Source of the DNA: Thermococci archaeon
GTDB lineage: Archaea > Methanobacteriota_B > Thermococci > Thermococcales > Thermococcaceae
Reading direction: 5' to 3'
Assembly (NCBI GenBank): GCA_013153595.1
Contig: JAADEC010000038.1
Location: forward strand, 1-35,202
Length of the DNA stretch: 35,202 bases
Made by a program: the position numbers and the translations under genes. Below the pieces are notes generated by a model. The model did no database searches and was not told the origin of the DNA. It saw nothing but the letters and a program-made list of their open reading frames with translations. This document shows, one piece after another, positions 1 to 10,624 of the stretch (positions are counted from its first letter, which is position 1; each line of letters begins with the position of its first letter).

Positions 1-555
1 GTTGAGGCCATGCCGCGGATCGGCGGATACTTCGTTCACGCCGCCAAGGTCAGGCGTCTCGGCGTCCCCATACTCACGAGGCACACCATAGTCAGGGCGG
101 AGGGCAGGAACAGGGTTGAGAGGGTCGTTATAGCGAGGCTCGATGAGAACTGGAAGGTCGTGCCCGGGACCGAGAGGACCATAGATGTGGATCTGATAGC
201 CCTCGCCGTCGGCCTCAGACCGAGTATAGAGCTTCTCCACCAGGCGGGCTGTCAGATAAGGTACGTCAGAGAGCTCAGCGGGCACGTTGCGGTGCGGGAC
301 TGGAGGATGGAGACCACCGTATCGGGGATATTCGTGGCGGGTGACTCAGCGGGAATAGAGGAGGCCACCACGGCCATGCTCGAGGGGAAGATAGCGGGAA
401 TAGCGGCGGCCCTTAAGTCAGGTGCAGGGTCAGTAGAGTGGCTGAGAGAGATAGAAAAGACGTGGAAGGAGCTGGAGGAGTTCAGGAGCGGGCCCTTCGG
501 GAGACACGTCGCGGAGGGCATAAAGAAGGCCACCATTGGGGGTGAGTCCAGATGA
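1..555 (+). CDS. pdhA: FAD/NAD(P)-dependent oxidoreductase, C-terminal part (dye-linked L-proline dehydrogenase alpha subunit-like; 5' truncated by window edge)
   Basis: Frame is open to base 1 (V-E-A-M-P-R-I...). Contains a GIFVAGDSAGIEEATTAMLEGKIAG type FAD/NAD-binding C-terminal motif. Followed by ferredoxin-like, BFD-like and sarcosine-oxidase-beta-like ORFs in pdhA-F-X-B order. Confidence 0.8.
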   Translation, partial: VEAMPRIGGYFVHAAKVRRLGVPILTRHTIVRAEGRNRVERVVIARLDENWKVVPGTERTIDVDLIALAVGLRPSIELLHQAGCQIRYVRELSGHVAVRDWRMETTVSGIFVAGDSAGIEEATTAMLEGKIAGIAAALKSGAGSVEWLREIEKTWKELEEFRSGPFGRHVAEGIKKATIGGESR

Positions 556-1142
556 GCGCCGAGGTCCCTCACTACCTGCGGGAGGGCTTCCTCACGTTCG
601 AGGAGCTTAAGGAGTCCCTTGGGGAGCTACCGGGCGAGGAGAGGCTCAGGCAGAAGCCCGTGGCGGTTCCTGAATGTCCGCAGGAGATACCGTGCACCCC
701 CTGCAAGGAGGTGTGCCCCGTCGACGCCATAAGCATGCCGAACCCGAACGACAGACCGAAAGTTGACTACGATGGGTGCATAGGGTGCTCCCTCTGCGTT
801 CAGGTATGCCCTGGACTGGCCTTCTTCATGGTGCATTACAGGGGAGATAGAGCCAGGGTCACGATGCCGTACGAGCTACTGCCCGTTCCGAAGAGGGGAG
901 ATGAGGTCGTGCTGCTCAGCAGAACAGGGGAGGAAGTTGGAAGGGGAAACGTCGTGCTCGTCATTCCAAAGGAAAAGAGCCTTGGAGATACCGCGGTCAT
1001 AACCGTGGAGATGCCGATTGAGCTTGCATGGGAGGTTAGGGCTGTTAAGGTGCCCCGGGATGGAGAGACGAATTCGGATTCGGATGCAGATGTGAATGCA
1101 GATGCGGGCGCCGAAGGGGGTGATGGTATTGGGGCAGACTGA
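552..1142 (+). CDS. pdhF: 4Fe-4S ferredoxin-like subunit with acidic low-complexity C-terminal tail
   Basis: CTPCKEVCPVDAI and CIGCSLCVQVCP cysteine motifs; overlaps the upstream ORF by 4 nt; C-terminus NSDSDADVNADAGAEGGDGIGAD. Confidence 0.82.
   Translation: MSAEVPHYLREGFLTFEELKESLGELPGEERLRQKPVAVPECPQEIPCTPCKEVCPVDAISMPNPNDRPKVDYDGCIGCSLCVQVCPGLAFFMVHYRGDRARVTMPYELLPVPKRGDEVVLLSRTGEEVGRGNVVLVIPKEKSLGDTAVITVEMPIELAWEVRAVKVPRDGETNSDSDADVNADAGAEGGDGIGAD
1070..1113 (+). repeat. degenerate period-6 (GATGCN/GATTCG-like) tract within the 3' end of the ferredoxin-like gene
   Basis: aattcg gattcg gatgca gatgtg aatgca gatgcg ggcgcc, encoding NSDSDADVNADAGA. Confidence 0.6.
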
Positions 1143-1428
1143 CGGTGAGGATCCGAGGGAGAACATCATAATCTGCAGGTGCAACGAGGTCACGCAGAAG
1201 GACGTGGAGGATCTGATAGACAGGGGGATAACCGATATAGAGGAGATAAAGAGACTGCTACGCATTGGAATGGGACCCTGTCAGGGGAGAACGTGCATTC
1301 CGCTGGTCATGGGGATAATCGCGAGGAAGACCGGCAGGAGGATGGAGGACATAAAGGTTCCCGCAACCAGGGTTCCAATACGTCCCGTTCCCGCAGGGGT
1401 CTTGGTGGGTGAGCTCGATGAGGAGTAG
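1126..1428 (+). CDS. pdhX: BFD-like [2Fe-2S]-binding protein
   Basis: IICRCNEVTQKDVEDLI...GMGPCQGRTCIPLV, a BFD-type Cys pattern. The listed ORF starts at 1096; ATG at 1126 is the more likely start. Confidence 0.78.
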   Translation, partial: VLGQTDGEDPRENIIICRCNEVTQKDVEDLIDRGITDIEEIKRLLRIGMGPCQGRTCIPLVMGIIARKTGRRMEDIKVPATRVPIRPVPAGVLVGELDEE

Positions 1429-2581
1429 GGCCGACGTCGTGGTTATAGGAGGAGGAATAGTCGGTCTCTCAACCGCCTATCACCTGGCAAAGCTCGGGGC
1501 CGACGTCGTGGTTCTTGAGAAGGGCTATGTGGGCAGCGGTTCAACGTTCAGATGCGCGAGCGGTATAAGGGCCCAGTTCACGGACGAGGCCAACGTTAAG
1601 CTGATGAAGTACAGTGTGAAGAGATGGAAGGAGCTCTCAGATGAGCTGGGATACGACGTCGGCTTTGTACAGACGGGCTATCTGTTCCTTGCCACCACGG
1701 AGGATGAAGCGGACGTCTTCAGGAGAACCGTGAAGCTTCACAGGAGGCTCGGACTGGGCACCAGGATAATAGACATGGATGAAGCGAGGGAGATAGTCCC
1801 CATACTGAACACCGAACCCTTCATCTTGGGTCAGTGGAACCCGGAGGACGGAAAGGCCAGCCCGTTCAAGAGCACCTTCGCGTTCCTCATGAGGGCGAGG
1901 GAGATGGGGGTGGAGGTTCACGAGTACACACCCGTTACAGCCATACTCGTGGAGAACGGGGAGGTCATGGGCGTGAAGGCAGGAGACAGAACCATAAAAG
2001 CCGACGCCGTGCTGAACGCAACCAACGCATGGGCCCCGCTGGTAAACGAGATGGCCGGTCTGGACAGGGAGCTGATACCCATAAAGCCATTCAAACACCA
2101 GCTCGTAAAAACAGAGCCGATAAAGCCCGGTCTTGTCAACCCCCTCGTTTCGCCCCCGAGCTGGAACGACTCGTACATAATACAGGACGCAGAGGACGGA
2201 GGCGTCATAGGTGGAGCGGGGGTGGAACACGGGCCGACGTACGACGTAACACCGACGTACGATTTTCTAAGGGAGGTCGTCAGATGGATGACACGCATAG
2301 CTCCCCCTCTCAAGTACGTGCACATCATAAGACAGTGGGCGGGTTTCTACGCCAAAACTCCCGACAGCAACCCGGTCATGGGTGAGATCAAGTATGTAAA
2401 CGGCCTGTACATAGCGGCAGGATTCAGCGGACACGGGTTCATGATGGCCCCGGGAGTCAGCGAGGCCATGGCCGACCTCATCATGAAGGGAAGAACGAAG
2501 GTGCCCCTCGACTGGGAATGGTACGATCCCCACAGGTTCGAGAGGGGCGAGCTCCGCACCAGCGCGTTCCAGATAGGCTGA
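1409..2581 (+). CDS. pdhB: FAD-dependent oxidoreductase, sarcosine oxidase beta / L-proline dehydrogenase beta subunit
   Basis: N-terminal Rossmann motif ADVVVIGGGIVGLSTAYHLAKLGADVVVLEKG; C-terminal GLYIAAGFSGHGFMMAPGVSEAMADLI; position in cluster. Confidence 0.88.
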   Translation: MSSMRSRADVVVIGGGIVGLSTAYHLAKLGADVVVLEKGYVGSGSTFRCASGIRAQFTDEANVKLMKYSVKRWKELSDELGYDVGFVQTGYLFLATTEDEADVFRRTVKLHRRLGLGTRIIDMDEAREIVPILNTEPFILGQWNPEDGKASPFKSTFAFLMRAREMGVEVHEYTPVTAILVENGEVMGVKAGDRTIKADAVLNATNAWAPLVNEMAGLDRELIPIKPFKHQLVKTEPIKPGLVNPLVSPPSWNDSYIIQDAEDGGVIGGAGVEHGPTYDVTPTYDFLREVVRWMTRIAPPLKYVHIIRQWAGFYAKTPDSNPVMGEIKYVNGLYIAAGFSGHGFMMAPGVSEAMADLIMKGRTKVPLDWEWYDPHRFERGELRTSAFQIG

Positions 2582-2600
2582 TGGGACGCGGGGGCATTCT

Positions 2601-2632
2601 GATGTCTTTACATTTCTTTCTTTCTGCCGTTC
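2601..2632 (+). terminator. putative T-rich transcription terminator of the pdh cluster
   Basis: Pyrimidine/T-rich run tgtctttacatttctttctttctgccgtt immediately after pdhB; archaeal termination is often at oligo-T tracts. Confidence 0.35.
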
Positions 2633-2664
2633 CACCGTTCAGTCGTTTCAGTCGTTAGTTTCGC

Positions 2665-3684
2665 CTATCCGGACTCACGGTCCCAGAGCCGCGGGTACCA
2701 GTCTCTCGGCATGAACACCTTGTCAACATCGACCGCTATCCCCTTGCTCCGCTGGAGCATCTCCCCGCTCGTCATCTTGGCTTTACCGAGGGCGATCAGT
2801 TCGTCCTTAAGCGTCATTACCGCAACCAGATCTCCCTTCTTTATGCCCTTGTTGAGCTTTACCACGCCCGGAACCGCCAGATCGGCGCCGTATGTTATGG
2901 CAGCAACGGCTGAGTCCCTAACCCAGACCTTGGGCAGATGCTCCACCGCCCGCTCCATGGGCTGTATGGCCTTCCTGAAGTACTCCTCGATGCCGTCCTC
3001 CTTCCAGAAGTGGTAGTAGTCAACGAGATCGTGGAGGGTCACGAGGGTCTCGTCCTCCTTGAAGGGACCGCTTCTCGTTCTCCTCAGCTCGGTCATGTGG
3101 GCGCCGACACCGAGGGCCAGACCTATGTGATGGATGAGGGAGCGTATGTAGGTGCCGGCCTCAACCCCGACCCGGAAGAGAACGTCCCTGCCGTCCACCT
3201 CCAGCACGTCCATGTAGTAAACCCTCCTCGTTCTTAGCCTCCTCTTCACGGCACTCCTCAGGGGAGGCCTCTGAATTATCTCACCCTGGAACTCACTCAT
3301 AACCGCCATGATCCTGTCCTCGGGGACGTCTCCGTGGAGGTGCATGAGGGCAACGTACTCCTTTCCAGCGGGGAGAAGGGCCTGAACAACACGGGTGGCC
3401 CGCTCAAGTGCGACCGGGAGAACACCGCTCACCTTTGGATCCAATGTTCCGCCGTGACCTGCCTTGCTGAGGTTGAAGAGCCTCTTTATCCACGCGACGA
3501 CCTCGTGGCTCGTCGGTCCGGGCGGCTTGTCGAGGGTGATTATGCCGAACTGCATGTGCATCTCCATGGGCCGTTTCTCAGGTGGGAACCCCCATTTCGG
3601 ATTGGTCTCAGCTTTGTCATCCTTGATCAGGATCTCCCTCTTTACATCAGCAGGAAGGATTCTCCTAACTTCATCTCTGCTCAT
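2665..3684 (-). CDS. cbf5: Cbf5/TruB-type rRNA/tRNA pseudouridine synthase (H/ACA RNP catalytic subunit)
   Basis: GIITLDKPPGPTSHEVVAWIK, KAGHGGTLDPKVSGVLPVAL catalytic-domain motifs and C-terminal PUA-like region. Start moved from 3717 to the MSRDEVRRI... ATG, consistent with the TATA box at about 3728-3737. Confidence 0.93.
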   Translation of the reverse strand: MSRDEVRRILPADVKREILIKDDKAETNPKWGFPPEKRPMEMHMQFGIITLDKPPGPTSHEVVAWIKRLFNLSKAGHGGTLDPKVSGVLPVALERATRVVQALLPAGKEYVALMHLHGDVPEDRIMAVMSEFQGEIIQRPPLRSAVKRRLRTRRVYYMDVLEVDGRDVLFRVGVEAGTYIRSLIHHIGLALGVGAHMTELRRTRSGPFKEDETLVTLHDLVDYYHFWKEDGIEEYFRKAIQPMERAVEHLPKVWVRDSAVAAITYGADLAVPGVVKLNKGIKKGDLVAVMTLKDELIALGKAKMTSGEMLQRSKGIAVDVDKVFMPRDWYPRLWDRESG

Positions 3685-3727
3685 TAGCATCACCCTGTGA
3701 GCATACCGCTCCTTCATCTATCCCCAT

Positions 3728-3737
3728 CCTTATAAAC
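3728..3737 (-). promoter_or_regulatory. TATA-box for cbf5
   Basis: Minus strand GTTTATAAGG about 44-53 nt upstream of the proposed start at 3684. Confidence 0.55.
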
Positions 3738-3887
3738 CCCACCCAGCACCAGCAACCGCCAGATACCTGACACCCAACACGGAACAGTACATGAAAACAG
3801 CAGGGAGGTGCTGAAAACTGGAGGGAGCACAAACCAAGAGCATGAGGCTAAAGAAGAGCACAGAACTAAAGAAGAAAACCGTGAGGC

Positions 3888-4139
3888 TTAGCTCAGACTG
3901 AGCCCAGCCTCTTCGAGGGCAGCCTTAACAGCCTCGTCATCGGCCCCCCTCTCGAGCTTGACCTTGTACTGGGTCGGCTCCAGGTGCTTGACGTTCATCC
4001 TCCGCCTCTTGACCTTGTTCAGGCCGGCACCCGTCACGAGGACGAAGTTCCTGTCTATAACGTCAACCACCACAGCCTTCTGACCGGCCCTCCTGCCAGC
4101 CAGTACAACCACAACCCTTCCAACGTCTATAGCAGGCAT
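3888..4139 (-). CDS. rpl14e: 50S ribosomal protein L14e
   Basis: [37 protein letters not shown] (KOW-like), between cmk and cbf5 as is usual in archaea. Confidence 0.92.
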   Translation of the reverse strand: MPAIDVGRVVVVLAGRRAGQKAVVVDVIDRNFVLVTGAGLNKVKRRRMNVKHLEPTQYKVKLERGADDEAVKAALEEAGLSLS

Positions 4140-4150
4140 TCAACCACCTC

Positions 4151-4729
4151 CTAACTTTCATCCTCTTCACAACCCTGCCCCGCGTCACCGTCGGAGCAGA
4201 GGTGGTCTATGGCCGCCTTCACGATCGCGAAGACGCCCTCAGGAGACCATTTGGCCGTGTTTATTATGAGATCGTATATGGACTTGTCGTCTATGTCGAT
4301 CCCGTACAGGTTTAAATACCTTTTCTTATTGCCCTTCTCCCTTTCGGCTATCCTGACGAAGGCCTCCTCAACCGAGATGCCCTCCCGCCTTGCGACCCTT
4401 TTGGCACGCTCCATTATGGGGGCATCAAGCCAGACCTTCAGATCAGCGTCCTTGACCATCCACCCTGCGAGGCGACCCTCTATAACCACGTTGCACTCCT
4501 TAGCGGCCTCCACCTGCCTCCTGTCAACTTCCCTGTCTATCTCGGGGTGCATCTCAGCGTACTCCTGGAACTCCTGCAGGCTCATGCCCATCTCCTTGGC
4601 CATCTCCCTGAATATCATGCCAGCGTAGACGTGCTTGAAACCGTAGTAGCTCGCCAGGTTCCTGCACAGCGTTGTGGTACCAGAACCCGCGAGCCCGCTG
4701 ACCGTCACCACGAGACAGCGTTTGGGCAT
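4151..4729 (-). CDS. cmk: cytidylate kinase (archaeal type)
   Basis: VVTVSGLAGSGTTTLCRNLA P-loop; EGRLAGWMVKDADLKVWLDAP; synteny L34e-cmk-L14e. Confidence 0.9.
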   Translation of the reverse strand: MPKRCLVVTVSGLAGSGTTTLCRNLASYYGFKHVYAGMIFREMAKEMGMSLQEFQEYAEMHPEIDREVDRRQVEAAKECNVVIEGRLAGWMVKDADLKVWLDAPIMERAKRVARREGISVEEAFVRIAEREKGNKKRYLNLYGIDIDDKSIYDLIINTAKWSPEGVFAIVKAAIDHLCSDGDAGQGCEEDES

Positions 4730-4739
4730 TCCCATCCCT

Positions 4740-5003
4740 TCAGGATGCCCTCACTTGAGACTTCAGGAGTCTGCGCATGCAGCTCGGGCAGAGGTTGGGG
4801 TACGGCCTCTCAGGCCTCTTCTTGGTTTTTGGAAGCTTTCTAAGCTCGCTTGGTCTTCCCCGCGGAACTCCGTTGAGGGGTCTTCCGCAGATCGCGCAGT
4901 GGGCCACCTTGGGCTTTCTCCTTCTGAAGTGAATCGTGACCTCTCCCCCGGGCGTTCTGACGTACTTCCTCTTCCATGACCTTGACCTGTACATCGGCTT
5001 CAT
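4740..5003 (-). CDS. rpl34e: 50S ribosomal protein L34e
   Basis: [57 protein letters not shown] with Cys pairs CAIC/CPSC; start refined from 5018 to 5003. Confidence 0.92.
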   Translation of the reverse strand: MKPMYRSRSWKRKYVRTPGGEVTIHFRRRKPKVAHCAICGRPLNGVPRGRPSELRKLPKTKKRPERPYPNLCPSCMRRLLKSQVRAS

Positions 5004-5031
5004 GATCTCACCCGCCATTCCTTTTCACGTG

Positions 5032-5042
5032 CCTTTTTAAAG
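5032..5042 (-). promoter_or_regulatory. TATA-box-like promoter upstream of L34e
   Basis: Minus strand CTTTAAAAAGG about 30-40 nt upstream of the ATG at 5003. Confidence 0.5.
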
Positions 5043-5078
5043 TTTTTTTATTTTTTCCTCTCGGCTCAGATTAAAAAT

Positions 5079-5696
5079 TCATGGCATGTCGAGGATCTTC
5101 CTCAGTATCATTCCGATGACGTAGCTCGAGAGTATGTACCAGCCGAAGTACCCGAGCTGGTTGGGGTGCAGGGCCGAATGGGACCACTTGTGGAACATGT
5201 CGAACACCCAGTTTATCAGGAAGCAGTTCTTCGGCGAAACCACGATGGCAACCTCTGCGTACCACCGCTTCAGCCATCCGAAGAATATCCAGAATATCGG
5301 CATCGTCAGGAGCATAGGGATCATCTGACTCTTCATTACAGCCCCCTGCATTTTCATGAGCTCCATCTGCTTCATCTGAGCCTTCTTCTGCTTTTGCTGT
5401 GCTTTCTTGAATCTCTGCTGGGCCTTCTTCAGGTTCTCCTTGTCCCCCGATTTCTCGGCCCGGGTCAGCTCCATCTGGGCTTCCCTGAGCTCCTTCTGTA
5501 TCGTCCTCATCTCAGTCTGGAGTTCCTTCGAGAGCTTCTGGAGCTGTTTCATCTTTTCGATGTCCATTACGAAGTAGTACATGAGGGTGAAGAAAGCGCC
5601 TACGACCAGTCCGGCCACGGTTATGGAGAGAAGGGGATGCTGGACTATGTAACCGCCAAACAGCTTGTCAAGGAAAGAGTACACACCTTCAAGCAT
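5079..5696 (-). CDS. DUF106 / EMC3-TMCO1-like integral membrane protein (archaeal YidC/Oxa1-superfamily insertase-like)
   Basis: Transmembrane segment, long charged coiled coil ([25 protein letters not shown]...[29 protein letters not shown]), then two C-terminal TM segments; located after secY-adk. Confidence 0.82.
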   Translation of the reverse strand: MLEGVYSFLDKLFGGYIVQHPLLSITVAGLVVGAFFTLMYYFVMDIEKMKQLQKLSKELQTEMRTIQKELREAQMELTRAEKSGDKENLKKAQQRFKKAQQKQKKAQMKQMELMKMQGAVMKSQMIPMLLTMPIFWIFFGWLKRWYAEVAIVVSPKNCFLINWVFDMFHKWSHSALHPNQLGYFGWYILSSYVIGMILRKILDMP

Positions 5697-6279
5697 GATC
5701 CATCACCGCCATATCGAGTATCTCAACCAGCTCAGCCACGGCCTCATCAAGCCCCTTGTCCTCATGGTTCTCTATCACCTTTATAAGGGCATCGGAATGC
5801 ATGGCGTACGTTATGGCCGCGGCCCTGTTGAGGTCCTGATGTCTCTGGATCTGCTCCTCGGTCTCAACGTCCCTGTCCCTCTTCAGATCCCTCAGGCGTC
5901 TGCCGAGGATCTCACTCGGGGTGGCCTCTATTATGACTATGAAGTCCGGTCTTATCGTCTCTATGACCTCGAGGGGAAACCCGAGGAGGTAACCCTTGGG
6001 GGTCTTTATAGTGGCGTGCGTGTCTATGAGTATCGGCTCCTTCTCCGCCATGGAGAGTATCCTCCTCGCGACCTCGAGCTGTATCTCCTTCTGGGTTATG
6101 GGATCCAGCTTCCTGACCTCGTCCCTGTGCTTCACGAGTCCCTTCTCAACGGCGACGTTGAACATCAGGTCCCCAAAGTTGATGAGCCTGAACTTGGCCT
6201 TCGTGATCTTCAGAGCCATCTTGGTTATCGTGCTCTTACCAACACCGGGGATGCCGGTTATCATGACGACGAACGACAT
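5689..6279 (-). CDS. adkA: adenylate kinase (archaeal type)
   Basis: [40 protein letters not shown]; 196 aa from ATG at 6277-6279, whereas the listed ORF starts at 6435; follows secY. Confidence 0.92.
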   Translation of the reverse strand: MSFVVMITGIPGVGKSTITKMALKITKAKFRLINFGDLMFNVAVEKGLVKHRDEVRKLDPITQKEIQLEVARRILSMAEKEPILIDTHATIKTPKGYLLGFPLEVIETIRPDFIVIIEATPSEILGRRLRDLKRDRDVETEEQIQRHQDLNRAAAITYAMHSDALIKVIENHEDKGLDEAVAELVEILDMAVMDHA

Positions 6280-6450
6280 CACACCACCGCCGTAGTTAGA
6301 TCGCGGCATGCTTAAAAGATTCGCGGCCCGGAACCGGCCGGAACCGAACTGACGGGGCATGAAGTACAGGCGGGAGGACATCACAGAGCACAGAAACAGA
6401 ATCAGGATAAGATAAAAATCGAAAACATAAAACATGAAACGCGTTCAATT

Positions 6451-7839
6451 TCACTTGGCGAAAAACTTCCTCAGTGCAGGGAACATCTCGGTGGCCTGCT
6501 CCCTCGCTATTTCCTCGTAGAACCTGTAGAGTATACCTACCGTAAGCAGTATTCCCGTTCCTGTTCCGAGGGCCCCCAGGAAACTCGCGAACGTGGCCAC
6601 GAGGGCGAGCGTGAACGACCCCCAGAACGTGACGTACGGTATGTATCTCTGGAGCACCCTCTCCAGTATCCTCGGGTCTCTTCTGAAGCCTGGTATCTGG
6701 AGACCGGCCTGCTGGAGCTGTTTCGCTATGCTCCTTGCGTCCAGACCCGTCAGCTGAACCCACAGGAAACCGAACATGACGGAAAAGCCTATCGTCATGA
6801 GCAGGTATATCACCGCCCTCATTGGATCGTTTATCAGCTGGAAGATGTCGTAGGGCGGCACGGTGTACTTGACGAAGCCGCTGACAGGATAGCCGTACTG
6901 GTTGAACGTTCCAAGCCAGCTGTGACCGTAGCTGTTGAGCAGTCTCGCCCAGAGCTGTATGTTCGCGTACAGGGCTATTGTGAGGATTATCGGGATGTTG
7001 CTGACGTACATGAACTTTATGGGATACCTGCCCCTCACCGTAACCCTTCCGTAGCTGAGGGGTATCTCCACACGCATGCTCTCGAGATAAACCACTATCA
7101 GGAAGACCGCTATCGTCGCCATCAGGTTGGTCATGTCCGGGACTCCCGGCCCCCTGTATATGGCCCCCGCGAGGTTACCGTGAATCAGCTGCTGGATGAA
7201 GGCGGGTATGGCACCGCTCAGCTCGTTGGGGTTGGAGGGAAGGGGCATGGGGTTGAGGGATTTAACCATGACCTGCTGGGAGACTCCTGCGGCGATGAAC
7301 AGACTTATACCGCTTCCTATACCCCACTTGCTCACCAGCTCATCGAGGAGTATGAGTATCGCAGAGCCCAGTCCGAGCTGTATCATTACGAGTATGGCCA
7401 TCGAGAGCGAGAGCTCGGGACTGCCGACCTTACCGAAGGCACCCGCAAAGACGTATATCCCGGCCTCGAAGAAGCTCATGAATACCGAAAACAGCTTCTG
7501 CAGGGCCTGATAAAACCTTCTATCCTCAGGATTTGAGAGGTCGAGTTTGAGTATCTCAGATCCAACGAGAAGCTGAAGGATTATACCCGCGGTGACTATA
7601 GGTCCTATACCGAGCGTGAGCAGGGAACCGTTCCTTCCAGCGAGCACGAACCTGAGACTCGCGAAGTAATCCGTTACCTTGGAGGGTATACCGTATATGG
7701 GTATCTCCGCCAGTATGTAGTAGAGCAAGAGAACTATGCCTGTCCAGAGAAATTTTTCTTTAAGGGGTATCCTTCTCTTGGGTCTTTCAACCTCGGGAAG
7801 CCACTTCTCCAAAGCATAAACCACGTCCCGTCCACCCAT
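6451..7839 (-). CDS. secY: preprotein translocase subunit SecY
   Basis: [34 protein letters not shown]; multi-[16 protein letters not shown]; follows L15. Confidence 0.95.
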   Translation of the reverse strand: MGGRDVVYALEKWLPEVERPKRRIPLKEKFLWTGIVLLLYYILAEIPIYGIPSKVTDYFASLRFVLAGRNGSLLTLGIGPIVTAGIILQLLVGSEILKLDLSNPEDRRFYQALQKLFSVFMSFFEAGIYVFAGAFGKVGSPELSLSMAILVMIQLGLGSAILILLDELVSKWGIGSGISLFIAAGVSQQVMVKSLNPMPLPSNPNELSGAIPAFIQQLIHGNLAGAIYRGPGVPDMTNLMATIAVFLIVVYLESMRVEIPLSYGRVTVRGRYPIKFMYVSNIPIILTIALYANIQLWARLLNSYGHSWLGTFNQYGYPVSGFVKYTVPPYDIFQLINDPMRAVIYLLMTIGFSVMFGFLWVQLTGLDARSIAKQLQQAGLQIPGFRRDPRILERVLQRYIPYVTFWGSFTLALVATFASFLGALGTGTGILLTVGILYRFYEEIAREQATEMFPALRKFFAK

Positions 7840-7899
7840 TGGCAACACCCTGCAGACTGTGAGGATAACGAAACACGTATGACATCAATAAATTGGGGA

Positions 7900-8346
7900 T
7901 CAGGTGAGGATTACATCCCCACCCGCGGCCTTTATCTTCTCCTCTGCCTTCGGTGTGACGTACCTTGCCTTGATCGTCAGAGGACGAGTCAGCCGTCCAG
8001 ACCCGAGCACCTTGTCAACACCGAGTCTCGTGGTGTCCACGATTATCCTGCCGTTCTCCTCGTAGGCGATGTCCATCTGAAGCAGCTCTTCGATGTGCTC
8101 ATCTATGAAGCTCAGGTTAACCGAGACAGGGTTGCTGACTACCTCCAAGGGCCTGTGGAAGCCCTTCTTACCGAGGTGATCGGGGGCGTACTTTATCACC
8201 CAGGTCCACTTGGTGTTCTTTCTCTTGCCTGTTCCTGCCATTCCCCTGCCGCCCTTGCTGCCTCCTCCTCTGTGCTTCTTCTTGCATCCCCAGCCGTGAG
8301 TGTGACTTCCGCGCAACTTCCTAACCTTCTTCTTCCTCCTGATCAT
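7900..8346 (-). CDS. rpl15: 50S ribosomal protein L15
   Basis: [46 protein letters not shown] ggtgat before ATG at 8346. Confidence 0.95.
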   Translation of the reverse strand: MIRRKKKVRKLRGSHTHGWGCKKKHRGGGSKGGRGMAGTGKRKNTKWTWVIKYAPDHLGKKGFHRPLEVVSNPVSVNLSFIDEHIEELLQMDIAYEENGRIIVDTTRLGVDKVLGSGRLTRPLTIKARYVTPKAEEKIKAAGGDVILT

Positions 8347-8356
8347 GGCGATCACC

Positions 8357-8824
8357 TCAGAGCATCTTAACTATAAGGTCGTTGATCAGCTCTCCCCTGT
8401 AGCCAAGGGCCCCGCCCTCTTTGAACGATCTCTTCTTGCTGCCTTTGAGTCCACCGCGGGGTGGATGAAGCCTGAAGACGGGCTTTAATGCCGGGAGCTC
8501 GTTCAGGCTCTTCTCCCCGTTCACGACCTTCTCCGCGAACTCCTCAATGCTCATTCCGAGTTTCTCCTTGACGTACTCGTCCGTCACCGGCCTGTTACCG
8601 ATCAGCCTCCCCCTCTTCTTTATAACCCTGGCGAGGGTCTCGGGGGTTATCTCTCCCCAGGTCACGTAGTCCTTGACCTTCTGAACCATCCCCTTGTAGC
8701 TCGGGTTGTCGTCTATAACCACCATGTGGTTTATGTGATGGAGGCGAAGCATCCTGAGGGTGTCTCTAACCTCTCCTTTGGCCCTTATACCGCTCCTCAG
8801 CCTTATGACTGCGATCTTTGCCAT
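8357..8824 (-). CDS. rpl30: 50S ribosomal protein L30
   Basis: [46 protein letters not shown]. Confidence 0.95.
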   Translation of the reverse strand: MAKIAVIRLRSGIRAKGEVRDTLRMLRLHHINHMVVIDDNPSYKGMVQKVKDYVTWGEITPETLARVIKKRGRLIGNRPVTDEYVKEKLGMSIEEFAEKVVNGEKSLNELPALKPVFRLHPPRGGLKGSKKRSFKEGGALGYRGELINDLIVKML

Positions 8825-8840
8825 TTAAACCACCTCACCC

Positions 8841-9548
8841 TCACTCGAGGTTAAAGCTCTGGGGCACGGCCCTTCCAACGACTATGCCGTAGCGCTCTAT
8901 CATCTCAGGCTTTATTGCCACTCTGTTGGTGTTGTACAGAGCGTTGAAGACTGCTTTGGCGAAGTTGACGGTGGTCCTGGTTTCTCCAAGGGTCTGGCTC
9001 CAGACGTCCTGAACGCCCGCTAAGCTGAGTATCTTCTTTCCAACGTCACCTATGACCAGACCAAGGCCCCTCGGCCCCGGCATCAGCCTGACCTTGACGC
9101 TGCCCTCCCTTCCCTCAACTGCGAAGGGTATCGAGTGGGGTTTCCTGCATCTGCACTCCCAGGAGCCGCAGCCGCGCTTGATCTCTATTACGTTCATCTT
9201 CGCGTAGTTTATCGCCTTCCTTATGGCTATTCCCACTTCCCTGCCGTGTCCTATGCCGAGTCCAACGTAGCCGTCCCTGTTACCCACCGCCGCGAGAACG
9301 CGGAACCTTATGCGCCTTCCGCTGTCCGTCATTCTAACCGTGAGGGCTATGTCGAGTATCTCCTGGTTCTCCCTCATGTTGGCCTCGGGCAGGAGAACGT
9401 CGATTATCTCGGGCTCCTTTATCTGGTACCCCTTGCGGAATATCTCATGAATGTCCGTTATCTGGCCCTCTTTAACGGCCATACCGAGCTTTGTTCTCGG
9501 CTCCCACTCCTCAAGCACCCTCTGGGATATCTCTCTCGGATCCACCAT
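8841..9548 (-). CDS. rps5: 30S ribosomal protein S5
   Basis: [30 protein letters not shown]...[33 protein letters not shown]; start refined to 9548. Confidence 0.95.
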   Translation of the reverse strand: MVDPREISQRVLEEWEPRTKLGMAVKEGQITDIHEIFRKGYQIKEPEIIDVLLPEANMRENQEILDIALTVRMTDSGRRIRFRVLAAVGNRDGYVGLGIGHGREVGIAIRKAINYAKMNVIEIKRGCGSWECRCRKPHSIPFAVEGREGSVKVRLMPGPRGLGLVIGDVGKKILSLAGVQDVWSQTLGETRTTVNFAKAVFNALYNTNRVAIKPEMIERYGIVVGRAVPQSFNLE

Positions 9549-9549
9549 A

Positions 9550-10167
9550 TCACTCACCCTCACCCTCGCTGTTGACGCCAAAGGCGGCCTCTATCTTCGA
9601 CTTAACCTCCTCGAAGTGAGCTGGGAGGTTCTCCGGAGGCAGACCGCGCGCGAGGTATCCTCCGAACTGCCTTCTGTAGGCTCCCTCGTCCTCCTCCTTG
9701 AGCGCCGATGCGTAGTTGGAGACGTGCTTTCCCGTTATCCTGTCCTCGTCCGGGAACACCTCCTCACTGTGGGGAACGTTCAGCCCGGCATCGACGGCTC
9801 CCTTGAGAACCGCGAACACCGAGCTACCCCTGGTGGGCGGGTAGAGGCCTATATCAAGGATCGCCTCTTTTACACCTTCTTTGAGGGCCTTGTAGCCTAT
9901 CAGGAGACCAAGGAGGTAAGCACTCGGCGTGTTACCGCAGTGCCCCTTCCATCCAAAGTCCCTGACGAGTTCCCTCGTGTGGGCTGACACTATCGTCCTG
10001 TCACCACGCGGATCATAGACGACTATCTGAGCCACGTGATGGTTCAGGCTCTTCCTCACAACGAGCCTTGGCTTGCCCGACTTGAGGAGCCTGAGCCTCT
10101 TGTGATAGTTCGTCCTGCCCTCTCTCCTCCTTCTGAATGGAACCCTATACCTCGGTCCGTGCGCCAT
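9550..10167 (-). CDS. rpl18: 50S ribosomal protein L18
   Basis: [49 protein letters not shown]. Confidence 0.95.
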   Translation of the reverse strand: MAHGPRYRVPFRRRREGRTNYHKRLRLLKSGKPRLVVRKSLNHHVAQIVVYDPRGDRTIVSAHTRELVRDFGWKGHCGNTPSAYLLGLLIGYKALKEGVKEAILDIGLYPPTRGSSVFAVLKGAVDAGLNVPHSEEVFPDEDRITGKHVSNYASALKEEDEGAYRRQFGGYLARGLPPENLPAHFEEVKSKIEAAFGVNSEGEGE

Positions 10168-10177
10168 TATCTCACCC

Positions 10178-10624
10178 TCACTCCTTTATTATTCCGTGCT
10201 CTCTCATGAACAGGTAGAGCTGTCTCTTGTTCTTGAACTGGCCACCCTTGGCCCTTATGTAGAGGCGTCTGTAGGTGTGCTCGTCGAGCTTGCCCTCTGC
10301 CTTGAGCTTCCTGAGCTCCTTCCTGAGTGCCCTGATGGTCATCATCCAGCGCTCCTTCTTGCCCATCCTGGCCGTCTTCTTGCCCTTTCTGCTTCCGGGC
10401 CCGCGGTGTCTTCCCTTCTTTCTTGCCTCTGCCTTCAACTTCGCCCTGTACCTGCTCTGTTCCCTCGCAGGCTTCTTCCGTATGACACCATCGTGAATGA
10501 GCCTCCTAACGTCCTCCCGCGTTATGGCAGATGAAACGTCATCCAGCTTCTCCGGGTCTATCCAGACCCTGTTCTCTCCACATTTAAGTAGATCAGCTGC
10601 TACTCTCCTCTGCATTTTCAACAT
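10178..10624 (-). CDS. rpl19e: 50S ribosomal protein L19e
   Basis: [43 protein letters not shown]; overlaps the 3' end of L32e. Confidence 0.94.
   Translation of the reverse strand: MLKMQRRVAADLLKCGENRVWIDPEKLDDVSSAITREDVRRLIHDGVIRKKPAREQSRYRAKLKAEARKKGRHRGPGSRKGKKTARMGKKERWMMTIRALRKELRKLKAEGKLDEHTYRRLYIRAKGGQFKNKRQLYLFMREHGIIKE

Noticed and set aside
2637-2663. Short tandem repeat GTTCAGTCGTTTCAGTCGTTAGTTTCG between the convergent pdhB and cbf5
   Set aside because: Two imperfect copies only; not enough to claim a functional or mobile element.
3738-3887. Possible C/D-box sRNA in the L14e-cbf5 gap (atgaaaa...ctga...catgagg...ctga)
   Set aside because: CTGA boxes occur but no proper RTGATGA C box or K-turn pairing; more simply a T-rich (minus strand) terminator/leader region plus the cbf5 promoter.
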